The notes beneath the pieces are model-generated. The model was given only the letters and a program-made list of their open reading frames with translations, did no database searches and was not told the DNA's origin. A DNA stretch of 36,032 nt from Bacteroidota bacterium (GTDB taxonomy: Bacteria; Bacteroidota; Bacteroidia; Chitinophagales; Saprospiraceae): assembly GCA_963169325.1 (NCBI GenBank), contig CAUJEY010000066.1, forward strand, positions 1 to 36,032, in the 5' to 3' direction. The translations under genes and the position numbers were made by a program. Positions 1 to 7,647 of this stretch are shown here, in pieces (within the stretch, counting starts at the first letter, position 1; every line of letters starts with the position of its first letter).

Positions 1-166
1 ACCGTCTACCGTCCACCATCCACCGTCTACCGTCCACCGTCCACCGTCTACCGTCCACCGTCCACCGTCCACCGTCTACCGTCCACCGTCCACCGTCCAC
101 CGTCCACCGTCCACCGTCCACCGTCCACCGTCCACCGTCCACCGTCCACCGTCCACCGTCCACCGT
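1..166. repeat. 7-bp tandem repeat array (CCGTCCA)n
   Basis: About 23 contiguous copies of a 7-nt unit CCGTCCA, with CCGTCTA and one CCATCCA variant, run from the window edge to within 1 nt of the start codon of the next gene. The variants cluster at the left end and the right end is homogeneous, which suggests recent expansion by slippage on that side. No inverted partner is visible, but the array may continue left of the window. It leaves no room for an ordinary promoter or leader directly in front of the transporter gene. Confidence 0.97.
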
Positions 167-167
167 T

Positions 168-1061
168 ATGCACCCCGTCGACACACTCCGCATCAATTTC
201 AATCCCGGCCAAATGGCTGTGCTGAATGCTGCCATGGCTTTCCTGATGTTTGCCGTGGCCCTGGATGTTCGGCCGGCTGATTTCCGAAAGGTGGTGCAAT
301 TTCCCCGTTCCATCGCCGTCGGGTTGGTGGTGCAATACCTTTTGTTCCCGGTTCTGACCCTTGGGATCATTTACCTCTTTCAGCCCCCGGTGAGTATGGC
401 GCTCGGAATGATACTGGTGAGTATGTGCCCTTCGGGCAATATGACCAACTTTTTGGTGCATTTTTCTAAGTCTAACACGGCTTTGTCGGTTACGCTGAAT
501 GCGATTATTATTCTTTCTGCAACGGTGATTACGCCGGCCGGATTTTTATTTTGGTCCCAATTTGTGCCGGAATCGGCGGCGCTGCGCACGACATTCGAGG
601 TGGGTTTCGGCGACATGGCGCTGATTATCGTGCAGCTTATCCTGGCGCCGTTGCTGTTCGGCATGTGGCTGAACGGCCGGTTCCCCGAAGCGGTAGCCCG
701 TATTCGCCTTGTGGTGCAGCGGTTGGCCCTGATTATTTTTTTCTCCATACTCGTACTTGCCTTGCTTGGCAACGGAAAAAACTTAGTCGATTACCTCGGT
801 TATGCTTTTGTTATCGTGCTGGTACACAATGTCGTTGGCCTGAGTACGGGTTATTTTCTGGGCCGTGCCGTGCGGCTTCCAGAACAGGATTGCCGAACGC
901 TGGCGTTCGAATCTGGTGTGCATAATACGGCGCTCGGATTGCTGCTCATTTTCCGTTTTTTCAACGGCCTTGGCGGCATGGCGCTTATTGCAGCCTGGTG
1001 GGGTATCTGGGATTTAGTGACAGGAATGGGTTTGGCTTACTGGTGGAGACGGAGGGGGTGA
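168..1061 (+). CDS. Bile acid:sodium symporter (BASS) family transporter
   Basis: A 297-residue, very hydrophobic protein with about eight or nine membrane segments, the usual size for bacterial BASS/SBF transporters, which move organic anions with sodium across the inner membrane. Family signatures are visible: an early segment with FLMFAVALDV, the CPSGNMTN stretch followed by NTALSVTLNAI near residues 87-115, and the late ESGVHNTALG motif near residue 248, corresponding to the conserved E-x-G-x-Q/H-N sodium-site region. The ATG at 168 lies 1 nt after the tandem array, and no clear ribosome-binding site is visible. The substrate cannot be deduced; besides bile acids, members carry pantoate, pyruvate and other organic anions. 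Family call is firm, function is open. Confidence 0.93.
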   Translation: MHPVDTLRINFNPGQMAVLNAAMAFLMFAVALDVRPADFRKVVQFPRSIAVGLVVQYLLFPVLTLGIIYLFQPPVSMALGMILVSMCPSGNMTNFLVHFSKSNTALSVTLNAIIILSATVITPAGFLFWSQFVPESAALRTTFEVGFGDMALIIVQLILAPLLFGMWLNGRFPEAVARIRLVVQRLALIIFFSILVLALLGNGKNLVDYLGYAFVIVLVHNVVGLSTGYFLGRAVRLPEQDCRTLAFESGVHNTALGLLLIFRFFNGLGGMALIAAWWGIWDLVTGMGLAYWWRRRG

Positions 1062-1062
1062 G

Positions 1063-1172
1063 GTCATTTCGTCATTGTTCGTCATTGTTTAACATCGAGA
1101 AATACCCAATGACGATTAATGATAATCATGAAGCCCAATGACGATTAATGACGATTAATGACGATTAATGAC
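1063..1172. repeat. Intergenic repeat array with inverted copies (GTCATT / AATGAC)
   Basis: Three GTCATT-containing copies at 1063-1086 face a run of AATGACGATT direct repeats (10-nt unit, about three perfect tandem copies at 1137-1172, plus degenerate copies from 1107). The halves are inverse complements (CGTCATTG versus CAATGACG), so the RNA could fold into an imperfect hairpin. The array fills most of the space between the transporter stop and the next start. Confidence 0.85.
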
Positions 1173-1190
1173 ATAATTTAATATCTAAAC

Positions 1191-2006
1191 ATGCTTTACG
1201 ATCAAATACAGGAAACCGTAGCCGCGATCCGTAGCCGCACTACATTTCAACCCCGAACCGGTATTATTCTGGGTACTGGCTTGGGCAACCTTGCCGGCGA
1301 CGTTTCCGTGGAGGCTGTGATACCCTATGGCGAATTGCCGCATTTTGCCGTCAGTACGGTGCAAAGCCACCAGGGAAAGCTAATTTTCGGGCATCTGGAA
1401 GGCCATCCTGTGGTGGTCATGGCCGGCCGGTTGCATTATTACGAAGGCTGGACCATGCAGCAGGTGACGTTCCCGGTGCGTGTGCTGAAAGCCCTTGGTA
1501 TCGAACGGCTTATCATTACCAATGCTTCCGGTGGCATCAATCCACATTTCCGGGGCGGCGATATCGTCGTGGTACGCGACCATATTAATTTGTTGCCGGA
1601 AAATCCGTTGCGCGGCACAAATGACGAACGCCTTGGCCCCCGGTTCCCGGATATGTCGAGGCCTTACGATGAGGCACTACGCGCACGCGCTTTGGCCGCA
1701 GCTCAAAAACACGGTATCCGGGCCTTCGAAGGCGTGTATTCTGCGATGCAAGGCCCTAACCTGGAAACACCCGCTGAGTATATTATGCTGCGCCGGCTGG
1801 GCAGCGACTGCACCGGCATGTCTTCCGTTCCCGAGGTGCTGGTAGCGCGTCACATGGACCTGCCCGTGTTGATGCTGTCTTTGGTCACCAATGTATCCTT
1901 CCCCCCCAGCGTAATCAAAGAAACCAGCGTGGAGGATGTTATTAATATTGCCGCTGCTGCTGAACCGAATCTGAGTTTATTGGTTCGGGAAATTTTAAAA
2001 AGTTAA
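1191..2006 (+). CDS. punA: Purine nucleoside phosphorylase (class II, trimeric type)
   Basis: A 271-residue cytosolic enzyme of purine salvage that cleaves purine (deoxy)nucleosides with phosphate to the free base and (deoxy)ribose-1-phosphate. Visible family landmarks are the phosphate-binding GTGLG near residue 29, the SHQGK and AGRLHYYEG stretches, ITNASGGIN near residue 110, the GPNLETPAEY substrate-site motif and the LVTN segment near residue 245. The conserved Glu and Asn of these last two motifs suggest preference for 6-oxopurines (guanosine, inosine). Length is typical. It ends 2 nt before folA and is probably co-transcribed with it. Confidence 0.95.
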   Translation: MLYDQIQETVAAIRSRTTFQPRTGIILGTGLGNLAGDVSVEAVIPYGELPHFAVSTVQSHQGKLIFGHLEGHPVVVMAGRLHYYEGWTMQQVTFPVRVLKALGIERLIITNASGGINPHFRGGDIVVVRDHINLLPENPLRGTNDERLGPRFPDMSRPYDEALRARALAAAQKHGIRAFEGVYSAMQGPNLETPAEYIMLRRLGSDCTGMSSVPEVLVARHMDLPVLMLSLVTNVSFPPSVIKETSVEDVINIAAAAEPNLSLLVREILKS

Positions 2007-2008
2007 AT

Positions 2009-2524
2009 ATGCTCGTCTCCGCTATCGTCGCCGTCGCAAAAAATGGGGTAATTGGAAAAGACAACCAGATCCCCTGGTACCTGCCTGCCGATTTGGTTTA
2101 TTTCAAGCGCACTACGCTGGGCCATTACGTGCTGATGGGCCGGAACTGTTTTCAAAGTATTGGGCGCCCGTTGCCCAAACGTACCAATGTGGTGATTACC
2201 CGAAATATATTTTTTACTGCCGATGGCGTGCTGGTGGCTCATTCGGTGGAGGAGGCATTAAGTATGGCGTTTGAACACGCCGAGCCGGAGGCTTTTATCA
2301 TTGGCGGCGGTGAAATCTACCAGGCAACGGCAGCGCTTTGGGATAAGGTGTACCTCACCGAAGTGGACATCGAGCCTGAGGGAGATGTCTTTTTTCCGGC
2401 ACTGGTGCCTTCGGAGTGGCGCGAAATCTGGAGTGAAGCACATGCCCCGGATGAGAAAAACAAATTCGCATATACCTACCGAATACTGGAACGTATTGCC
2501 GGAAAAAGACCGGAAAAAGGCTGA
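2009..2524 (+). CDS. folA: Dihydrofolate reductase
   Basis: A 171-residue enzyme reducing dihydrofolate to tetrahydrofolate with NADPH, supplying thymidylate, purine and methionine synthesis. The N-terminus carries the typical core: NGVIG, the IPWYLPADL segment with the catalytic acid at Asp28, and LMGRNCFQSIGRPLP for cofactor and substrate binding. FIIGGGEIYQ near residues 95-105 is the conserved glycine-rich NADPH contact. The ATG follows the phosphorylase stop by 2 nt, so translation may be coupled. Thymidylate synthase, the frequent neighbour, is not present. Confidence 0.96.
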   Translation: MLVSAIVAVAKNGVIGKDNQIPWYLPADLVYFKRTTLGHYVLMGRNCFQSIGRPLPKRTNVVITRNIFFTADGVLVAHSVEEALSMAFEHAEPEAFIIGGGEIYQATAALWDKVYLTEVDIEPEGDVFFPALVPSEWREIWSEAHAPDEKNKFAYTYRILERIAGKRPEKG

Positions 2525-2605
2525 TTTTTAGCCAATAAGAGCGTTTTTTCACTTGTTTTAATTTTCTTGTGTAGAATACACCCATAAAATCTCGTATTTT
2601 TTATA

Positions 2606-2613
2606 TAATTTTG
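2606..2613 (+). promoter_or_regulatory. Candidate Bacteroidota -7 promoter element
   Basis: TAATTTTG matches the Bacteroidota sigma-70 -7 consensus TAnnTTTG and lies 73 nt before the start of the glycogen synthase-like gene in an AT-rich stretch. No clear TTG-type -33 element sits at the expected spacing, so this rests on the -7 match and on position. Confidence 0.4.
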
Positions 2614-2686
2614 CAGCCGATTTTGTCGCGCAAAAGGCGCAGCGAACTCACTGATGGGATTTTACACAAAAGTTAGGTTGACATAA

Positions 2687-3508
2687 ATGGAAAAGAAGCG
2701 CTTGCTTATCGTCACTCAGGAAATGGAACCCTATACAGAAGGCACAGACATTTCCGCGCTGGTGGCGCTATTACCGAAATTTTTACAGGACAACGGGTTT
2801 GAATTGCGGATTCTCATGCCGCGTTATGGAGTAGTAAACGAGCGCCGCCACCGCTTGCACGAAGTAGTTCGACTTTCCGGGATGAACATAATTGTGGACG
2901 ACGACGATTATCCCCTGATCATTAAGGTCGCATCTTTGCCCGGCTCCCGGCTCCAGGTTTATTTTCTCGACAATGAAGATTTTTTCAAACGCAAGTTTGT
3001 CTTCGATGACGTCGATGGTAAACCTTTTGAAGACAACCCCGATCGTGCCGCTTTTTTCTGCAAAGGCGCTATCGAAACGGTGAAAAAATTTGGATGGGCG
3101 CCCGATATCATTCTCTGCCATGGCTGGCTCACCGGGTTGATTCCCTTTTACCTGAAAACCGCATACAAAACGGAAGCATTGTTTGCCAATTCTACCGTGG
3201 TGTACAGCGTTTATCCCGGCGAGCACGAACATGTGGGCGGTGAACAATTTTTTGAAAAAGCCGCCATCAACAACCTCTCTAAAGAAGACCTGGCTGCCTA
3301 CCGCGATGGCGAGGGTTTTTCGATCAACAAAGGTGCTTGTACGTATGCCGATGCTATCGTAATAGGCAGCGAAACGCTAGATACCAGCGTTGATTATCTT
3401 TCCGTTGCACAGGACAAACCCGTGCTTCCCTGGAAAAGTGTAGAAGAATATCAGTCGGCTTCTTTGGAATTCTTCCGCCAATTGACCGAAGCGGAGGTTT
3501 CTCAGTAA
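2687..3508 (+). CDS. Glycogen/starch synthase-like protein, N-terminal GT5 domain only
   Basis: A 273-residue protein that resembles only the N-terminal Rossmann half of GT5 glycogen synthases (usually about 470-500 residues). The similarity runs from the start (LLIVTQEMEPY) through LRILMPRYG near residue 43 and the ILCHGWLTGLIPFYLK segment near residue 142, which matches the synthase H-x-W region. The C-terminal donor-binding half is absent. The ADP-glucose-binding K-x-G-G motif expected right after the N-terminal Glu is replaced by T-E-G-T, so a normal synthase reaction looks unlikely. From what I know of other Bacteroidota, a similar short protein occurs beside DUF4270 and glmS, as here, so this is probably a conserved family rather than a broken gene. 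Its role is unknown; a regulatory or sugar-binding role linked to cell-envelope precursors is possible. Confidence 0.85.
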   Translation: MEKKRLLIVTQEMEPYTEGTDISALVALLPKFLQDNGFELRILMPRYGVVNERRHRLHEVVRLSGMNIIVDDDDYPLIIKVASLPGSRLQVYFLDNEDFFKRKFVFDDVDGKPFEDNPDRAAFFCKGAIETVKKFGWAPDIILCHGWLTGLIPFYLKTAYKTEALFANSTVVYSVYPGEHEHVGGEQFFEKAAINNLSKEDLAAYRDGEGFSINKGACTYADAIVIGSETLDTSVDYLSVAQDKPVLPWKSVEEYQSASLEFFRQLTEAEVSQ

Positions 3509-3539
3509 GTTGCCGACCTTACCGGTCCTTTCCAAACAC

Positions 3540-4898
3540 ATGAAACACATCACTATTCCTGTTCCCTTCCTGCTGCTTTGCGCCTCGTTGGGACTTATGC
3601 TGGGGTATAACTGCTCCAAACCTACGCCCTTTGGGGCCGATTTGCTCGACGATGAAACCGCCGACTATTCTTACCTGGATAGTCTAACGTTGGAATGTAC
3701 ACTATTGCCGGAAGACAGCCTGGTGACGTCGGATATTACCTCTACCGCAGATTATATGATTTGCGGCCAGTTGACCGACCCGGTTTTCGGAAAGGCCCAA
3801 TCGGATATTTATTCCCAGTTACGGTTGAGTGACCTGGGCCCGAATTTTAAAAATGGGGTGGTCGACTCAATTATTCTTTTTCTACGCTACGATGCCCCGG
3901 GTTTCTACGGCGATACTCTGCAACCGCAAACCCTGCGGGTGCATCGGCTCGCCCAGAACGCCCTGGTGCGCTGGGATAAAGTATATTACTCGACCAATTC
4001 CCTCGAAACAGCCGAACAAATCGGTGAGTTGGCAAACTTTTTGCCACAACCTAATGTCGGCCTAACGCTGTTTGATACGGTAGCCAGAGCGCCTTATATC
4101 CGTATTCCGCTCGATAATACCTTCGGACAGGAATTGCTGGGATTCGATAGCCTGACGCTGACATCTGACACCCTGTTTTTTCAAAAGGTACGCGGGCTCC
4201 GGCTTTCCGCCGAATCGCAGGGAACCCCGGGCGCACTAATGGCATTTGATTTGAATAACAGCGCTTTTAGCCGTATACGTCTTTACTACAGACAGGATAC
4301 ATCGTCACGGACGTTCGACTTTTTCTTTTTGGGAGGCAATAAATTTACCCATTTTTCACATGATTACACCGGCTCTATTGTGGAGCCTTATCTGAATAAG
4401 AAGGCTGATGATCGTATGTTCGTTCAGGGGATGGGTGGCTTGCGCATGAAGGTGGAAATTCCGTATGCCCACCTGCTGGACAATATCGCCATCAACAAAG
4501 CAGAACTGGAACTAACCGTGGAAACACTGCCCAACGACAACCCTTTGCTGCAAAGCGCCAGCCAGTTGGTTTTCACTGAATCTATCGGCGATACCATTAC
4601 CACGCTCACGAGCGACGTGTTGTATTCCCTCGGCCCGACCCTGAGCAGCGGATTTAGTGGCTTTGGCGGCTATCCCCTGACAGAAACGGACCAGGGTGTC
4701 AGTGTGCAGCGATACCGCCTTACCCTGACGGAGCGTTTCCAACGGATCGTGGATAACCAGTCCGGAGATATTAAAAACCAAACGGTGTTCTTTAACGTCT
4801 ACCCCCAAAGCCGTTCGGCCATGCGGGCTATCTTTTATGGCCCCCAAAGTGCTACCTTCCCGGCTAAATTAGCCTTAAAATACACCAAAATCAGATGA
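3540..4898 (+). CDS. DUF4270 family exported protein, probable lipoprotein
   Basis: A 452-residue Bacteroidota-specific envelope protein of unknown function. I chose the ATG at 3540 because it gives a signal sequence (MKH followed by a hydrophobic stretch) ending near a cysteine at residue 25. The residues before that Cys (GYN) fit the lipobox poorly, so lipid attachment is likely but not certain. The segment after it, with FGADLLDDE, is the usual start of DUF4270 proteins, and the rest is beta-rich with many short hydrophobic strands. It lies 31 nt after the glycogen synthase-like gene and before glmS, an order I recognise from other Bacteroidota. Confidence 0.82.
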   Translation: MKHITIPVPFLLLCASLGLMLGYNCSKPTPFGADLLDDETADYSYLDSLTLECTLLPEDSLVTSDITSTADYMICGQLTDPVFGKAQSDIYSQLRLSDLGPNFKNGVVDSIILFLRYDAPGFYGDTLQPQTLRVHRLAQNALVRWDKVYYSTNSLETAEQIGELANFLPQPNVGLTLFDTVARAPYIRIPLDNTFGQELLGFDSLTLTSDTLFFQKVRGLRLSAESQGTPGALMAFDLNNSAFSRIRLYYRQDTSSRTFDFFFLGGNKFTHFSHDYTGSIVEPYLNKKADDRMFVQGMGGLRMKVEIPYAHLLDNIAINKAELELTVETLPNDNPLLQSASQLVFTESIGDTITTLTSDVLYSLGPTLSSGFSGFGGYPLTETDQGVSVQRYRLTLTERFQRIVDNQSGDIKNQTVFFNVYPQSRSAMRAIFYGPQSATFPAKLALKYTKIR

Positions 4899-4908
4899 TC
4901 TGTTTTGC

Positions 4909-4968
4909 GTTTTGAGTTGACGTAATAATCCCCCCAACTCAAAACTCAAAACTCAAAACTCAAAACTA
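4909..4968. repeat. Intergenic hairpin plus ACTCAAAA tandem repeats
   Basis: An 11-bp perfect inverted repeat (GTTTTGAGTTG at 4909-4919 with its complement at 4935-4945) encloses a 15-nt loop. The right arm continues as about four copies of an 8-nt unit ACTCAAAA reaching to 2-3 nt before the glmS start codon. The layout matches the other arrays in the window, with a different unit. Confidence 0.88.
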
Positions 4969-4970
4969 AC

Positions 4971-6812
4971 ATGTGTGGTATAATCGCCTACATCGGTTCC
5001 AAAGAGGCCTATCCAATTGTGATTAAAGGCCTGCACCGCCTCGAATACAGGGGTTACGACAGCGCCGGCGTAGCGCTGCAAAACGGATCGTTGAACGTCT
5101 ATAAAAAGAAGGGCAAAGTCTCCGATCTGGAAAATTTTACCCAAGATAAAAACACCAGCGGCACCGTTGGCATGGGGCACACCCGCTGGGCTACACATGG
5201 CAAACCGGATGACCTGAATGCGCACCCACATACCAGTGGCAACAACCGTTTGGTGCTGATCCACAATGGCATTATTGAAAACTACGCTGTGCTTAAAAGC
5301 GCCCTGATCAATCACGGCCACACCTTCAGCAGCGAAACGGACACGGAAGTGTTGGTTCACCTGATCGAAGAAGTGCAGCAACGGGAAAACCTGCCCCTGG
5401 AGGAAGCTGTTCGCCAGGCACTCACCCAGGTACACGGGGCTTATGCCATCGTGGTGATGGATCGGGAAGATCCGGATAAATTGGTGGCCGCGCGCAAATC
5501 CAGCCCGCTGGTCATCGGCATTGGGAAAAACGAATTTCTGATCGCCTCCGATGCAACACCCATCGTGGAGCACACCAAAAAAGTGGTGTACCTGAACGAC
5601 GAAGAAGTCGCTACCGTCACCCATGATGGCCGGCTAACCGTCAAAACGCTCCGCAACGAAGTGATGACGCCCACCATCCAGGAGATCGAACTTGAAATCG
5701 AACAGCTGGAGAAAGGGGGATACGATTATTTCATGCTCAAAGAGATTTTCGAGCAGCCGTCCACCATTGCCGAGTGTATGCGGGGGCGAATGAATGCCGA
5801 AGAAGGCTGGGTACGTCTGGGTGGCATGGAAGAGTATAAAAAACGTATGATCCATGCCCAGCGCATGATTATCCTCGGTTGCGGAACATCCTGGCATGCC
5901 GCCATGATCGCCGAATATCTGTTTGAAGACCTGGCCCGCCTGCCGGTTGAGGTGGAATACGCTTCCGAATTCCGTTACCGCAATCCCGTCGTGGGTGATC
6001 AGGATATTGTGCTGGCCATCTCGCAGTCCGGCGAAACGGCCGACACGCTGGCCGCGCTTAGTTTGGCCAAAGAACGCGGCGCGATCACTTATGGAATCGT
6101 CAACGTAGTCGGTTCTTCCATTGCCCGGGCTACGCATAGCGGCTCTTATATCCACGTTGGTCCCGAAATCGGAGTTGCCTCTACGAAAGCGTTTACCGGC
6201 CAGGTGACGATGCTGACGGTAATGGCCTTGTCCCTGGGCTACGAGCGGGGTTACCTGCCCAAATCACAATACCAAAAATTAGTGCAGGAACTGGCGCTGA
6301 TACCTGGGAAAGTCGACCTTTTGCTCCGGAATTGTCATGAACAGGTGAAATATATTGCCGGCGAATTCAAAGACGCCACCAACGCACTTTACCTGGGACG
6401 CGGCTATAATTTCCCCGTAGCGCTGGAAGGCGCCCTCAAACTGAAAGAAATATCATACATTCACGCCGAAGGATATCCGGCAGCAGAAATGAAACATGGC
6501 CCCATTGCCCTGATTGATGAGAATATGCCGGTGTTCGTGATCGCGACCAACCTGAGCGCCTACGACAAGATCGTGTCCAATATTCAGGAAGTAAAAGCCC
6601 GCAAAGGTGTGGTAGTGGCCGTGGTGACCGAAGGCGATGAGACGATCAAAAAATTAGCCGATTATACCATCGAAATCCCGGATACCGAAGAACCCCTCAC
6701 CCCCCTGCTTTCCGTTGTGCCGCTCCAACTGCTTGCGTATCATATCGCCCTGCTGCGCGGTTGTAATGTGGATCAGCCACGCAATTTAGCTAAATCAGTA
6801 ACCGTTGAATAA
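4971..6812 (+). CDS. glmS: Glutamine--fructose-6-phosphate aminotransferase (isomerizing)
   Basis: A 613-residue enzyme, the normal GlmS length, that makes glucosamine-6-phosphate from fructose-6-phosphate and glutamine, the first committed step to UDP-GlcNAc for peptidoglycan and lipid A. It starts MCGIIAYIG with the catalytic nucleophile Cys2. The amidotransferase domain shows GHTRWATHG near residue 66 and HNGIIENY near residue 93. Two SIS sugar-isomerase domains follow (ISQSGETADT near residue 346, the LKEISYIHAEGYPAAEMKHGP region near 493), ending with the conserved QPRNLAKSVTVE. No GlmS ribozyme is evident: the leader is only a repeat-filled 72-nt gap. Confidence 0.98.
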   Translation: MCGIIAYIGSKEAYPIVIKGLHRLEYRGYDSAGVALQNGSLNVYKKKGKVSDLENFTQDKNTSGTVGMGHTRWATHGKPDDLNAHPHTSGNNRLVLIHNGIIENYAVLKSALINHGHTFSSETDTEVLVHLIEEVQQRENLPLEEAVRQALTQVHGAYAIVVMDREDPDKLVAARKSSPLVIGIGKNEFLIASDATPIVEHTKKVVYLNDEEVATVTHDGRLTVKTLRNEVMTPTIQEIELEIEQLEKGGYDYFMLKEIFEQPSTIAECMRGRMNAEEGWVRLGGMEEYKKRMIHAQRMIILGCGTSWHAAMIAEYLFEDLARLPVEVEYASEFRYRNPVVGDQDIVLAISQSGETADTLAALSLAKERGAITYGIVNVVGSSIARATHSGSYIHVGPEIGVASTKAFTGQVTMLTVMALSLGYERGYLPKSQYQKLVQELALIPGKVDLLLRNCHEQVKYIAGEFKDATNALYLGRGYNFPVALEGALKLKEISYIHAEGYPAAEMKHGPIALIDENMPVFVIATNLSAYDKIVSNIQEVKARKGVVVAVVTEGDETIKKLADYTIEIPDTEEPLTPLLSVVPLQLLAYHIALLRGCNVDQPRNLAKSVTVE

Positions 6813-6898
6813 GTTTAAAGTTTAAAGTTTGAAGTTTGAAGTTCGAAGTCCACGCTCCGAACTTCAAACTTCAAACTTCAAACTTCAAACTCCAAACT
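6813..6898. repeat. Intergenic inverted repeat built from a GAAGTTT 7-mer
   Basis: The left half (6813-6845) has repeats of AGTTTAA/AGTTTGA and the right half (6858-6898) has repeats of the complement ACTTCAA. About 20 bp next to the centre pair perfectly (AGTTTGAAGTTCG-type arm with CGAACTTCAAACT), and pairing continues outward with two mismatches. The loop is about 12 nt. It begins directly after the glmS stop codon and ends about 10 nt before the next start. Confidence 0.92.
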
Positions 6899-6908
6899 AA
6901 AATACGTC

Positions 6909-7625
6909 GTGACTAAAATAGTAAATAAAGTCGAAATCGAATATAACACCGAAAAGGCGACTGTTCGCTACCCGGAATACGGGCGGGCTATCCAGGAAAT
7001 GCTGCAATACGTCAAAACAATCCCGGAGCGGCAAAAGCGACAGAAAACGGTGGAATACATCATTGGATTGATGCAACAACTCAATCCGTCCAGCACCCGC
7101 AGCCTGGAAGATTACCGGGATAAACTCTGGAATCATGCCTACGCCATTGCCGGCTATGACCTGGACGTCACCCCGCCGCCCGGCATTACCTTTCGCCGGG
7201 AGGAAGACAAGCCCAAAGCGGAAAAAATGCCGTACCCGCCCACCACAATGCGGCTGCGACACTATGGTTACAACGTTCAAACGTTGATTAAAAAAGCCAT
7301 AGAAATGCCGGATGGCCCTAAAAAAGAAGGTTTTGCCGAGGTCATCGCATCTTATATGAAACTGGCGTACAAAACCTGGAACAAGGAACACTACGTGAGC
7401 GATGATGTGGTGAAGGACGACCTGGAAATCCTTTCCGACGGTCAGCTGGAACTGCACGAAGGGCATAGTTCGCTCGATATTCTGGCCTTCAGCGCCAATA
7501 AAAAGGACAAAGAGCTCCAACGCATGCAACAGCGCAATCGTAGCAAAAACGGCGGCAAAAACCGCAATCCCACTAGCAGCAATAAGCAACGGAACTACGG
7601 CAATTTCCGGAAACGGAAAAAATAG
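6909..7625 (+). CDS. DUF4290 domain-containing protein
   Basis: A 238-residue cytosolic protein of a Bacteroidota-specific family without known function. The N-terminal segment YNTEKATVRYPEYGRAIQ and the following helical region up to about residue 180 match what I know of DUF4290. The last roughly 30 residues are rich in Lys, Arg, Asn and Gly with a terminal KRKK, which could bind nucleic acid. The start is a GTG at 6909; no ATG gives the conserved N-terminus, so the non-standard start is likely real. The preceding array occupies the normal promoter and leader space. Convergent with mtaB. Confidence 0.85.
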   Translation: MTKIVNKVEIEYNTEKATVRYPEYGRAIQEMLQYVKTIPERQKRQKTVEYIIGLMQQLNPSSTRSLEDYRDKLWNHAYAIAGYDLDVTPPPGITFRREEDKPKAEKMPYPPTTMRLRHYGYNVQTLIKKAIEMPDGPKKEGFAEVIASYMKLAYKTWNKEHYVSDDVVKDDLEILSDGQLELHEGHSSLDILAFSANKKDKELQRMQQRNRSKNGGKNRNPTSSNKQRNYGNFRKRKK

Positions 7626-7647
7626 GCGCCGCGTTTTATTACCGGGT

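Noticed and set aside
48-461. Minus-strand ORF with a TVDGGRW repeat protein
   Set aside because: The repeat residues are simply the translation of the 7-bp array, and the rest is antisense to the BASS gene.
4953-5624. Minus-strand ORF opposite the start of glmS
   Set aside because: Antisense to an unambiguous enzyme gene and without recognisable motifs.
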